Shown here: positions 33,620 to 45,400 of the stretch, one piece after another
Layout of the letters: each line of letters opens with the position of its first letter
Position numbering within the stretch: the stretch's first letter is position 1
Source: Lampris incognitus
Lineage: Eukaryota > Chordata > Actinopteri > Lampriformes > Lampridae
Length of the DNA: 64,000 bases
Reading direction: 5' to 3'
Assembly (NCBI RefSeq): GCF_029633865.1
Contig: NC_079214.1
Span: 19,098,119-19,162,118, forward strand
Program-made: the position numbers and the translations under genes
The notes under the pieces: generated by a model
Seen by the model: the letters and a program-made list of their open reading frames with translations, nothing else
The model's database searches: none
Told to the model about the DNA's origin: nothing

Positions 33620-36440
33620 GATGAAGGGAGCAGGATCATTCTTCTGCTTTAAAGGAGCATCCTCCTCAGTGCCATGGCTTGGAAGATTCTGATGACCTCA
33701 CTATGGTTTATCTGGATATATTGCTCTATGGCAAGAAGGAGAAGGGCAGAGAGCCATTCTTGTTCACAGAGACTTCTCAGTTTGTTCTTGATAAATTTCA
33801 GCTCTGAAAATGATCTGTACAGAAGCTGTTGACTCTGGCAGTGTAGCATAGGTTCTTGTCATCTTCACTAAGGTTGGAAAGACCCTGTTTTTATTCAGTA
33901 TGGCAAGGATTTCTTGCAGGTCTTTTGAAGGAAAGCTGGATTGGAAGACCTTTAGCTCTGTCTTCAGCTGGTCCTTATCTTCCTCAAAGAAATCACAGAG
34001 AATGTGAACAGCTTCCTCTGCTTCTGAGTTTGGGGTGCTTACCCAGTTGGCATGTACTTTTAAGGAGTGGAAGAATCGAATGATTCCATCAGTGGGACTT
34101 CCAGTGTTGCCCCCCTTGAATCACCTGTTAAGCTCCTCAGTCATAGTATCCAGAAATGTGTAGTACACACTGCTCCTGAAATATGCCTCTACACAGACTC
34201 AAACTGATCACTCACTTGAGACACTGTTGGGCTGTGTTGGAAAGGCATTGGCACTTTCCGTTTCCTCTCCAGACTGGGCACTACAGAAGGTACTGGAATG
34301 TCGAGGTTCTCTGCCTTCTCTGATGTGCCTCCAAATATTTCCTCAAACCTCTCCTCAGACCTCATTGTTTGCAACATGTGAAGCACACCATCAATTACCT
34401 TGTAGGCAGTGGAGTGGTCCAAGCTTTCTCCCTGCAGAGAATCTGATGCTAGAGCAGTGACTTGGAACACTGAGGTGGTGATTTCCAGGCAGAGAATAAA
34501 TACGAAGTTGATCACATTTCTATATATCTTAGGCCAGATTAGGTGGATCACTTTCACTGATGTCATCAAGGAGCTTCATAACAGCTTTCAGAATTCGCTG
34601 AGGGGCCTTCAGTGCTCTCTCTCTCTCTCTCTCTCTCTGCAAGCCCATTGGATATCCGACAGCTTCTTGAGCTCCACAACATGCTGTCCATTTCACCAAG
34701 GCAGCATGTCACTTTGGTGAGCCAGTGCAAAAAAGCATACAGATACAGTTTTTCCATAAGGTTGAAGAACGTCACAAAATGTTTGTTAGACTTTGAGGCT
34801 TCCACCAGGACCAGATTCAGACAGTGCGCTTTGCAGTGCAGATAGAGGGCCTTCTCATTGTGTACACATATTCTGGCTTGAAGACCTCTCTCTATACATG
34901 CCATTCATGTTGGCCATACATATTCTTCAGCTCTAGGTCATCCTCTGCAGAAGGGAGAGCACAGTATTTTCCAGCTCCTGTCCTGTAGTTGTATCAACAT
35001 TGTACATCTCAATGAAGCGCTCCTTTATTTGCATATCATGAAGATATCACACTACAAACGACACTTGTTCTTGATGGAAAACATCAGAGGTTTCATCCAG
35101 TAGGATGGAGTACATTTCAGCCTTTTATTTCACTTTGTATCTCCCTCCTGATGTAAGTACCCAGTGCTGCAATTATGTCATTTTGGCTTCTATTAGACAG
35201 CAATGACACCTGGGGCCTTGTCTTGGCAACTTTTTCTCTATGCATCTTCAGCACACTGTCATAGTGGGAAAATACATCCACCAGTTCAAGGAAGTTGTCC
35301 CGGTTGTTACTCGAGTTGCTCTCATCTCTACCTTTGAATGCTTGTCCCTGCTGTGCAAGATATACTGTCAGATCAATTAACCTGGTCAGGAATTCTCTAT
35401 TTCTCCCCAATTGTATCCAGCCAATTACCCCACTCTTCCGAGCCATCCCGATCTCTGCCGACCCCGGGAAGGCTGCAGACAACCACATGCCTCCTCCGAT
35501 ACACGTGGAGTTGCCAGCTGCTTTTTTTCACCTGATAGTGAGGAGTTTCACCAGGAGGACGTAGCGCATGGGAGGATCATGCCACTCCCCCAGTTCCCCC
35601 TCCCCCCGAACAGGTGCCCCAACCGACCAGAGGAGGCGCTTTGCAGCAACCAGGACACATACCCACATCTGGCTTCCCACCTGCAGACATGGCCAATTGT
35701 GTCTCTAGGGATGCCCGACCAAGCCGGAGGCAACACAGTGATTCGAACCGTCGATCCCTGTGTTGGTAGGCAGCGGAATAGACCGCCACACCAGCCGGAT
35801 GCCCAGGATTTCTCTACCTTGCCTCTCTCGCACTCCAACTTCCACCCCCTTTACATCTGATACACTAAATGAAGACTGTAGTGCCTTTTTTTTTGTGACT
35901 GTGGGTTGCTTGATTCCCCCCCCCCCCCAGAGCAGCGTTCCACTTATGCCAATCCTTCACGTTTTTCTGCTTTTATACTTCTTTTCAGAGAGGAAAAGCC
36001 GACATCTAAAACAATGACTTGAATCAACAGTAGATGAGTACTCCAGCCACACCTTTCCAGAGAACCATTTCTTTTTGAATGACTGCCCCTCAGCGATTTT
36101 GGGATATACCATATCTGGTTGACAGGGGCCTGCACTACTGTAAATGGAAATGTAGCTGTCATTGCAGCTGATGTGAAATATCTCAACATGGGAAGGATCT
36201 GTAGGATATTGCATAGTAGCTATGTTTGCAATTATTTCCTCTCTTCCATTAACAGCTGGTTCTTGCTCATACCCTTCCTGTGCTATAGAGGATCCCTCCC
36301 TCCATCCCTCCTTCATCTTGATCGTCAGAGAGCATTGTTTCTGTAGCTGTCCCTGAACATGACTCTGCTCTGGACTCTGACATTTCTGCTTAATCTGTAA
36401 AATGTTCTGGCAATACATCTCCCTCATCCTCCTCACTGGT
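33620..36440 (-). pseudogene. Degraded hAT transposase (ZMYM1-like)
   Basis: Minus-strand pieces in order: TTF-type finger at 35957-36436 (KKWFSGKVWLEYSS, HCFRCRLFLSEKK), DUF4371-like part at 35117-35395, a middle piece at 34566-34904 (HCKAHCLNLVLVEASKSNK) and a C-terminal piece at 33649-33849 (SFSELKFIKNKLRSLC). Stops and frameshifts are many. I could not find the termini. Confidence 0.7.
35401..35804 (-). mobile_element. tRNA-derived SINE, family A, copy 2
   Basis: Same family as 9881-10225, inserted in the hAT coding region. Near-identical flanks AGGAATTCTCT and AGGATTTCTCT. Confidence 0.85.
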
Positions 36441-36754
36441 AGATGGCCTGTTGCAGGATGGCAGTCGATGTAGTATTACAACAGTAAGCCTCACCAGACC
36501 GTAACTGTCATGGCCCAACTTCAGTATCCTACCACATAGCTACTTTTTCTGTTGACAAATTTTAATAATACTTAAGGTAAATACAAGATTACAGCAAGTG
36601 TTGTAATGTAGACCTAACATAAGTTAAGTACAAAATAGCCTATTAATATTCAGCTAAAGTAGCTTCATGTCTGATTTAGAATCGCCGAACCACTTTGTGT
36701 AGTTAAAATAAATTGTGAACCTATAATAAGAGATTTCAATAAAATTAGATGAAG

Positions 36755-36893
36755 TGTGTGTGTGTGGGCCCTGTGATGGCCTGGCAGCCTGTCCAGGGTG
36801 TCTCCCTGCCTGCCGCCCAATGACTGCTGGGATAGGCTCCAGCATCCCCGCGACCCTGAGAGCAGGATAAGCGGTTCAGAAAATGGATGGATC
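36755..36893 (+). mobile_element. SINE family B, 3' part
   Basis: GTGATGGCCTGGCAGCCTGT through GATAAGCGGTTCAG, ending in ATGGATGG; 5'-truncated. Confidence 0.7.
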
Positions 36894-36894
36894 T

Positions 36895-38480
36895 TCACTC
36901 TAGCTTAAAAAAGGAGCCCTCTACAGGGCTCTGACAGTAATGTTACCTAGCTGGAGGCAGGGAGAAGTGGATGCTGCTTGTGTGGCCAACTGCATCAACA
37001 TGAACGTCAAAGAGGGAGGGGGTGGGTGAGGGTCACAGAGTGCGGTCTCTCAGAATTACTCAAATGCAATTTTCAGGCATTATTACATGCTTTTAATTGA
37101 GAATTGATGCCATGGGCCACATTTTTTAAAAATGTCTTTCAAAAAGAGCACTTATCTGGTCAGAGGGCAAAAGGTCAGGTGCTTGAGTCTAATATAAGCA
37201 GGGACCTACACAGATAGACCCCATCTGTGTAGGTCCCTGCTTATATTGCACCTGCGATACAGAACGGGACACTGGCTACTCAAGGAGGCACTTTGCCATG
37301 ATCTGACAAATAAGTCTTTTTAAGTTTGATTGCGAACTATTTCACCAAGACGTTGTAGGAGTTGTGGAAAGAAAGAGGTTGCATGTCCCATTCAAAGGAT
37401 TTCTGGGAAATTAACTTGTGTTTAGAACGTTGCACGTTTCCCGGAAGCGGCCTCCGCCTCTGTTATCACAACCGCCGTGAAGGCGGGTGGTGACGTGTGT
37501 GTATTTCCCTCATGGTGGGCTATGGATTTAATGCTGGAGGACTGCTCGTGTCTCTGCTCTCATACGATCTCATTTGAAATCATTGTCTCCGTGAGAATTG
37601 GATTGCAACAGACATTATATTGTTTACTGTCTCTAATTTAACCAGGCCTTACTGATGAAGTTTATGGGGAAAAAAATCAAGGTTAAGCCAAAGAACGAAA
37701 CTCGTCAAAACAGGAAGTCCCAAATCAAAACAGACACACCAAGGGAGCCTATCTTGGCTGAACAAAAACAAACTGGACCCCCCTCCCCATAATGGGTGTT
37801 ATAAAGGGAAAAATGACCTTCTGACTTTCAAATCAACTTTTTAAAACCCTGCATTGACTTTCATACACTTAGACCAGCATGTAGGCCTGTGAAAGCACAT
37901 TTGTTTTGTTCGAGTTTAGACACGGATGAGTATTTTCCACCTAACTCATCTGAGATGGAACGTGGAAAAACATGATCAGGCAGCGACAGTGATGAGAAAA
38001 ATAGAAAAAGCATGGTCCATTTGCAGGCTCTGAATGCTCTAAATTGGCTGTTTTTGGCAGCTGAACAGAGGGGAGTTTGCCATCAGCTGCCATCTCACAC
38101 ACCAAACCGGTCCTTCCAACATGTGGACTTTACTTGGCAGTTTCAGGCCATCAATCTGACCTTGTTTTACAGCTTAATACAAAGGCTTCATTCATTTATC
38201 AATATGTCGAAGAAATGCTACTCAAAAACCAGATATTCCATCTGTTAACTAGATTTTTTTTTTAAGAAAAGCACATTAAGGGTTTCTGGTAGTCATGTAT
38301 TGTCTTTACACCTTTAAGACAGGGCATTTTTGTTTTTAGTTCAAAGCCCACACTGAGTCACTTTGCTTCTCATTTTAACCCATTTCCACTGCCTTTAAAC
38401 ATAATGTGCAAAAAATAGCTAAGCATTGACCAAGCAATTAGAATTGGGGGGGAAAAAAAGGGGATGAACGGGCAAACTTA
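36895..38480. other. Intergenic, hairpin inside
   Basis: Apart from the perfect hairpin at 37191-37247 I see no gene or named repeat between the SINE fragment and the trpm7 3' end. Confidence 0.4.
37191..37247. repeat. Perfect 25-bp inverted repeat, 7-nt loop
   Basis: Left arm 37191-37215 (starts AATATAAGCAGG) and right arm 37223-37247 (ends CTGCTTATATT) are exact complements, with loop AGACCCC. CAGGTGC lies outside the left arm and GCACCTG outside the right, separated from the left arm by eight unpaired bases. Confidence 0.95.
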
Positions 38481-38493
38481 TCTTTTGTAAGAT

Positions 38494-39376
38494 TTTATTT
38501 GTTTAAAATGATATATAGTACAAAATGTATACAGTAATACCCTTACTTTTTCAGTTCCCCTGCATAAAATATCTTAATTTGTTCAGCTCGTGCCAGATAT
38601 CAGTATCTATAAGATACACTAGATTGTAATTTGCTCATACAATAGTTGATGACAAAGATATCGCAATAGTACCTTTGTAACATTAAAAACGACCAATTTT
38701 TGGTGGACACAGGTTCAGAGTTTAAAACAAAATTACATACATTTTACTGCAAAAGTTGCATTGCAATCTGCCCATATTTAATGAGATTTTAAAATTAATG
38801 AATATCTTTTCTTTAAATATGAACAAAAAACAAATGAGTAATGAATCATGTCTATACATTTATAAAAAATGATCTAGTGACATACTGTGAAAAGTCGAAG
38901 TGTGTGCACCTGGGCTGGCTTTCTTCCGAGCCAGCTGTATCAGAGACAAACAATGCACTTAATCATTTCCTCTTTAATTTTTAAAACAAGGCATCTTCTC
39001 ATAATTCATAATAAATACTCAACCCTCTGCAGTGATATTGTACCTATTGATATATATATATTTATGTGTGTGCATTTGTTTTAAACCACACTCAACATAT
39101 AAACTTGTAGAAAATATCTTTAAAAATGTTTGTTCAAACTTACACAGTAAAAAAAATGGTCACTAACTGATTTGTGTTTGACAGAACATTTGGTAGGACT
39201 GGGGGAAGAAAAAAAAAGTTACACAGCGTACATGCATTGGCTTCTGAGGGAACATGGGCATGTTTCCTTCCAGTTGACTGGATGTGACGTTTGCCACAAC
39301 TACCTTGTCCGTGGCTTTGACTGAATAAGCCATAGCAGCAACCCCCCTCCTGTCCTTTTCCCTGGGTCAGGAGAGA
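38494..39376 (-). other. trpm7: trpm7 3' UTR (inferred)
   Basis: The AT-rich segment after the stop has no repeat I recognise. A minus-strand AATAAA at 38499-38494 is a candidate poly(A) signal and would give a 3' UTR of about 0.9 kb. The true cleavage site is unknown and could lie further left. Confidence 0.45.
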
Positions 39377-39489
39377 TCACAGCATCAGCCTCATTGATTG
39401 GCGGGACTCCTTGTACTCATTGCCTGGGTCGAAAGGGTCCTCCTGTGGAAATGTTACCTTATCTGGTGTGTAATCGTTCCGCTTAAGAT
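39377..39489 (-). CDS. trpm7: trpm7 last coding exon and stop
   Basis: It reads [18 protein letters not shown] and ends QSMRLML followed by TGA at 39379-39377. The RLML end fits TRPM7. The exon is separated from the previous one by an intron holding a hAT element and a SINE. Confidence 0.95.
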
Positions 39490-42400
39490 CTGAAAGACGT
39501 AATGAGGGAGACGAGATGGGTTGGTAATAAAATTCAATTCCACACAGTGAAAGTTTTTCATTTTTTCCAACAACTTTGCTCCTGTTTTACCTGTGTGCAA
39601 ATAGAACAAAACTAAACTGGAAGTAAATGGCAGCCAGGGTGCTTGTGTACTGCAATGGCCAGGGCCGGTTCTGCGGGGGTATTAACGGGCCCAGAATAAA
39701 AAAACTTTCTGCGCTGATTCTGCTGTAAGTGCAGTGATTGTTAATTGTGTGTCTCAGCAGTGCAAAGAGGCCGCCCTGTATGTTGCTCCTCCTGGCAGTT
39801 TCCCTATTGGCTGATAACGATTTATTTTCAAAAATGTATGAAAAGTTATGTCGTCATCCCCCTCCCCCATGCGTTAGTATAGCCTATGGTGAAGACGTGA
39901 AATTCGGTTCTACTAACCAAAAAAATGATTGTAAGAAAAGAAAATTACAGAAACGTAAGGTAGAAAATGCAAAGAAGGTATACGGTGCTTGGCTTAACGT
40001 TCGGGCAGCAGAACACTTGGAGGATACTGTGGATAGCAATGAAGCTAGCACATCCACCACATGTGCTAACTCAGCAGCAGAGGATACCGGAGCGGGCAGC
40101 GACCGTGGCGCTTGTGCTAGCACCTCCACTGCTATCGACAATGCAAACGACCACTGAGAATCTGTCGAGGAAGAGGGAAGTCACGAAAGTGATGGGGAGT
40201 GTGAGTTTGACTTATTTGATCCTGCACAGTGGCCAGACAGAATGCATGATGATGACATAGTCAGAAATAAACCACTGCAGGTGACCGATTTCCCTAAAAC
40301 GGATGGCCGTCGTTTCACACCAGGACAGTCGGTGCCCTAAAAGTACCTCGGCCATGGTTAGTCTACTCAAAGTCTGCCAATGCCGTCTTCTGTTTCTGTT
40401 GTAAGTTGTTTGGAACTGACAAAGGGATCTTCACTACTGGTTTTTCAAACTGGGTCAAGTTATCAACGAGACTGACTGAACACGTGAATTATCATTCTCA
40501 TCTTGAGAATTTTTCTAAGTGCTTAGCAGAATTTTGGATTGCATAATGTTCTTGCATTACAAAACTTTGCATTTAGAGGAAGTGTCAATCGCCTTTACCA
40601 AGAAAACAACGGTAAACTTCTTAAGCTTGTGGAATTTTTGGCCAAATATGATGCGCCATAGCATGACATCTCAATCATTCCAAGACTACCCACTACCTCA
40701 GCAAAAACATTCAAAATGAGTTCATTGGACTCCTAGCTGAGGCAGTGTTGGAAAAAATCATGCAGAAGGTCAAAACAGCTGGATATTACAGCATCATTTT
40801 GGGGGGGGGGGGTGAGCGGTGGTTGCTCCCCGGCCCAGAATAGCATAGGACCGGTCCTGGCAATGGCCATCCATTATCTGAACCGTTTATCCTGCTCTCA
40901 GGGTCGCTGGAGCCTATCCCAGCAGTCATTGGGCGGCAGGGGGGGAGACAGGCTGCCAGGCCATCACAGGGCACACACACATTCATACCTAGGGACAATT
41001 TAGTATGGCCAATTCACCTGACCTACATGCCTTTGGACTGTGGGAGGAAACTCGCACAGACACGGGGAGAGCATGCAAACTCCACACAGAGGACGAACCG
41101 AGGCAACCCCCAAGGTTGGACTACCCCGGGGCTCGAACCCAGGACCTTCTTGCTGTGAGGTGACCGCGCTAACCACGGCACCATCATGCCGCCCCCAACT
41201 GCAATGTATCCTACTGAATATGTCAGCATCAGCTGGTTTGTCAGTTTACAAAAAAAAAGCTAGTTGAACAGCAGCTGTGGAAGATCTTTTACCTGGAAGT
41301 TTGAGCTTCCGACAGCAGGAATTGCAGTGGTGTTTTGTACGAAAGTTCCTTATGGCGTCATCTCCCAGGTTGGCAGGTCCAAATATCATATCATATGACC
41401 TACACAGGTAACACAGCAGTAATTTAAGTTGTACAGTAGTAGGAAGCAGGGAAAGTAAAATTTGATAAAATTTCTCATTAGAATTTAAATAAGTCAAAAA
41501 GCGCTGACCAACTTGTTGAGAGCCTCAGAAATGGTACTTACCCCTTCTCTCCACTCTTTATAACGGATGGATCAGTCAGGATTTCACCAACTCCTACAGA
41601 AACAACACTGCAGTCACCACACAGATTCAAAGATATCAACCGTTGGAACAGCTTAGATTTACTGTTGCCAAACACGCAAATCCTGGACATTTAAAACCAG
41701 TCGTTTTTGGGGTTAGATAGCACAACTCCATCTTCCGACAAGCTTACTATAACTTCTTTGCTTTACTGTGACCAGGGAAAGCCGATGTTAATATAAACCG
41801 ATCAGCCAAAACATTAAAACCACCTGCCTAATATTATGTAGGTCCCCCTCCTGCCACCAAAACAGCTCTGAACCGTGGAGACATGGACTCCGCAAGACCT
41901 CTGAAGGTGTCCTCTGGTATCTGGCACCAAGATGTTAGCAGCAGATCCTTTAAGTCCTGTAAGTTGCGAGGTGGGGCCTCCATGGATCAGATTTGTTTTT
42001 CCAGCTCATCCCACAGATGCTCAATTAGAATGAGATCTGGGGAATGTGGAGAACAAGGCAACACCTTGAACTTTTTGTCATGTTCCTCATACCATTCCTG
42101 AACAATTTTTGCAGTGTGGCAGGGCACATTATCCTGCTGAAAGAGGCCACTACCATCAGAGAATACCGTTGCCATGAAGGGGTGTACCTGGTCTGCAACA
42201 ATGTAGGTTGTACGTGTCAAAGTAAAATCCACATGAATGCCAGCACTCAAAGTTTCCCAGCAGAACATTGCCTAGAGCATCACACTTCCTTCCGCTGGCT
42301 TGCCTTCTTCCTATAGTCCATGTTGGTGCCATCTCTTCCCCAGGTAAACAATGCACACTCACCCGGCTGTCCACATGATGATGTGAAAGAAAATGTGATT

Positions 42401-45400
42401 CATTGGACCAGGCCACCTTCTTCCATTGCTTCATGGTCTAACTCTGACGCTCACGTGTCCATTATAGGTGCTTTTGGTTGTGGACAGGGGTCATCATGGG
42501 CACTCTGACCGGTCTGCGGCTATGCAGCCCTATATGCAGCAAGCTGTGATGCACTGTGTGTCCTGACACCTGTTTATCATAGCCAGCATTAACTTTTTCA
42601 GCAATTTGAGCTACAGTAGCTCTTCTGTGGGATCAGACCAGATGGGCTAGCCTTTGCTCCTCATGTGCATCATTGAGTTTTGGGCTGGTTCACCGGTTGT
42701 CCTTCCTTGGACCACTTTTGGTAGGTACTGACCACTACATACCCGGAACACCTCACAAGACCTGCCGTTTTGGAGATGCTCTGACCCGGTCGTCTAGTCA
42801 TCGCAATTTGGCCCTTTCCAAAGTCACTCAGATCCTTATGGTTGCCCATTTTCCCTGCTTCCAACACATCAACTTCAAGAACTGACTGTTCACTTGCTGC
42901 CTAATATATCCCACCCCTTGACAGCTGCCACTGTAATGAGATAATCAATGTTATTCACTTACCTGTCAGTGGTTTTAATGTTTTGGCTGATCAGTGTACA
43001 GTACTAATTGCTCCTCAGGTAGACACCTGCCAGATGAGGCCTCCAACCCAATTGCATCATGGCCTTGCGTTTTAGAAACAATGACCAAAACAAATGCAAA
43101 AAGGCCTCCTAAGCTTTCCCTCTCCAAGATGTGTAATGACTTTTTAATTTGTGTGCATGATCCTGTTGCACATGGTACATGTTTTTATTGTCAAACTTGA
43201 GGTTGTCAAGTTGTCTCTGCACCAGTGTCAATCCCTGCAACTCTTACTACTGTGCAATAAGTGGTCATGGTGTTCTGAACAGTTGTATGAGATTGGATTT
43301 CAATAAACTGTCAACAAGCCACTGTGAGTCATGTCATCAGATGAGAACAGATCCAGCGGTCAGTGGTAAGTTATTACCTTGCAGGTCGAGTACTAGCAGC
43401 TCTCCCCGGGTATACTCATAGGTCCAGTGGCTGAAAGCCAACATGGTCTCCTCCAGCAGGTTGGTGGGGACGATCTCATCTCCATTGTTGTTGTTGAACT
43501 TCCTGAACTCCCCAGTGATGCACTCCTCTATAGCGAACCACTGGCCAGCAGAATGACAGTAAAGCAAAAACACCTCCAGAAACCTGCAAACAGATTGACA
43601 TGTGACTTTAAGGAGAAACTGGTGGAAAACGTGTTTTAGACTGGCTTATTGCGTCAATGCCTACTACTAGTACTACTACTTTTGGCTGCTCCCAGTAGGG
43701 GTCGCCACAGCAGATCATCTGTTTCCATTTCTTCCTGTCCTTTACATCTTGCTCTGTCATACCAGCCACTTGCATGTCCTCCCTCACATCCATAAACCTC
43801 CTCTTTGGCCTTCCTCTTCCCTGGCAGCTCCATATTCAGCATCCTTCCCCCATTATACCCAGCATCTCTCCTCCACACAATCCAAGCCATCTCAATCTTG
43901 CCTCTCTTGCTTTGTCTCCAAACCATCCAACCTGAGCTGTCCCTCTAATATAATCGTTCCTAATCCTGTCCTCCTTCGTCACTCCCAATGAAAACCTTAG
44001 CATCTTCAACTCTGCCACCTCCAGCTCCGCCTCCCGTCTTTTCGTCAGTGCCACTGTCTCCAAACCATATAACATAGCTGGTCTCACTACCATCTTGTAA
44101 ACCTTCCCTTTAACTCTAGCTGGTACCCTTCTGTCACAAATCCCTCCTGACACTCTTCCCCACCCTGCCCGCACTCTCTTCAGCACTCCCTGTTACTTTG
44201 GACAGTTGACCCCATTAGTGTGTCAATGCCTGTGTGGTGATAACTGCTTTTTATCACATGTACATTTTATAAGTGACTCAGTTATAATGATACTATCCAC
44301 TAACACTGTAGAAAAACAATGAAATGAAAATTAAAAAAAACACATATTAGTGAAAAACATACAAAAATATCTTAAAATAAAAATGCTGTTAAATGAAATA
44401 ATTTGAGGCCGGTTTTGATAATTTTGTACTTTTACTTACACTACGGATGGGGGGGGGGTGTCACGTGGTCTTTTATGGGCCAAGTTAGTTAAAAAAACAA
44501 AACTTTACAAACTTCAATTTGTCAAATTATTTTTTTTCTCCCACATTTCATTTTTGAAAAACTACTATTTTCACCTAAGGGATGCATCTGCAACCCATCA
44601 AAACACCTGACAGTTAATGCTGGAATTTACCAGTCATACTCAGCCACCGACAGTGATTAAGTGATCTAAAAAGGTTGCAACTGGGGACAAAAACGTATTG
44701 CTAACAACAATCTTATCTGATTTGAATGTGAACTTTGTTGCCAGTCAGGGGATGTGTTCTGTAAAGCCATTTGGAAGCAATGTCTGCACATGGTATGCAA
44801 TGTAATGGTTGATCTGCAGCTTTTGTATTTACCTAGGAGAATAGGGGATTGTCTTCGGCCTGATTTGGTTGAAGGCAAATGTCAGCTTCTGAGCCGCTCG
44901 CTGCTGTTGAATTTCCTGTAACGACAAGGACAGATACCCAACCCGGTCGGTCAACAAAAATTTATGGTTTGCACTCCGCCTCTATCGATGAGGTCATGTC
45001 ATAGTACGGCCTGTGGTAATGCACTGTTAACGCCTGAATAAAGGACTGTGATCTACTGTGATTGTGGTGTGAATGGATAAGATGAGCAACATGAATTCCT
45101 GTTAAATAAAGACTTTGAAAGGTATTTTTTATAGTTTCATTGCTTTTAAATTTGACACAATTCTACTGTGACTGGTTTTCCATAAACGATACAGTCAACT
45201 AACTCCAATGCACCAAGTACTCTGAGGCTATTTATCCACCAGCAGCCCGTCAATGACAGCTATTTCTTTTTCTACTTAATTGCGACAAACAAGAAGTGCT
45301 ACCATTATTCACACACTGACAGCTGTTTGCAGAAAATCTGGTTATTGAATGTTCTTCAAATGTCAGCTTTAGTAAAGGTGTGCTGTGCTGTTAATAAAGG

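Noticed and set aside
35411-35860. 149-codon ORF
   Set aside because: Mostly SINE family A sequence inserted in a hAT relic.
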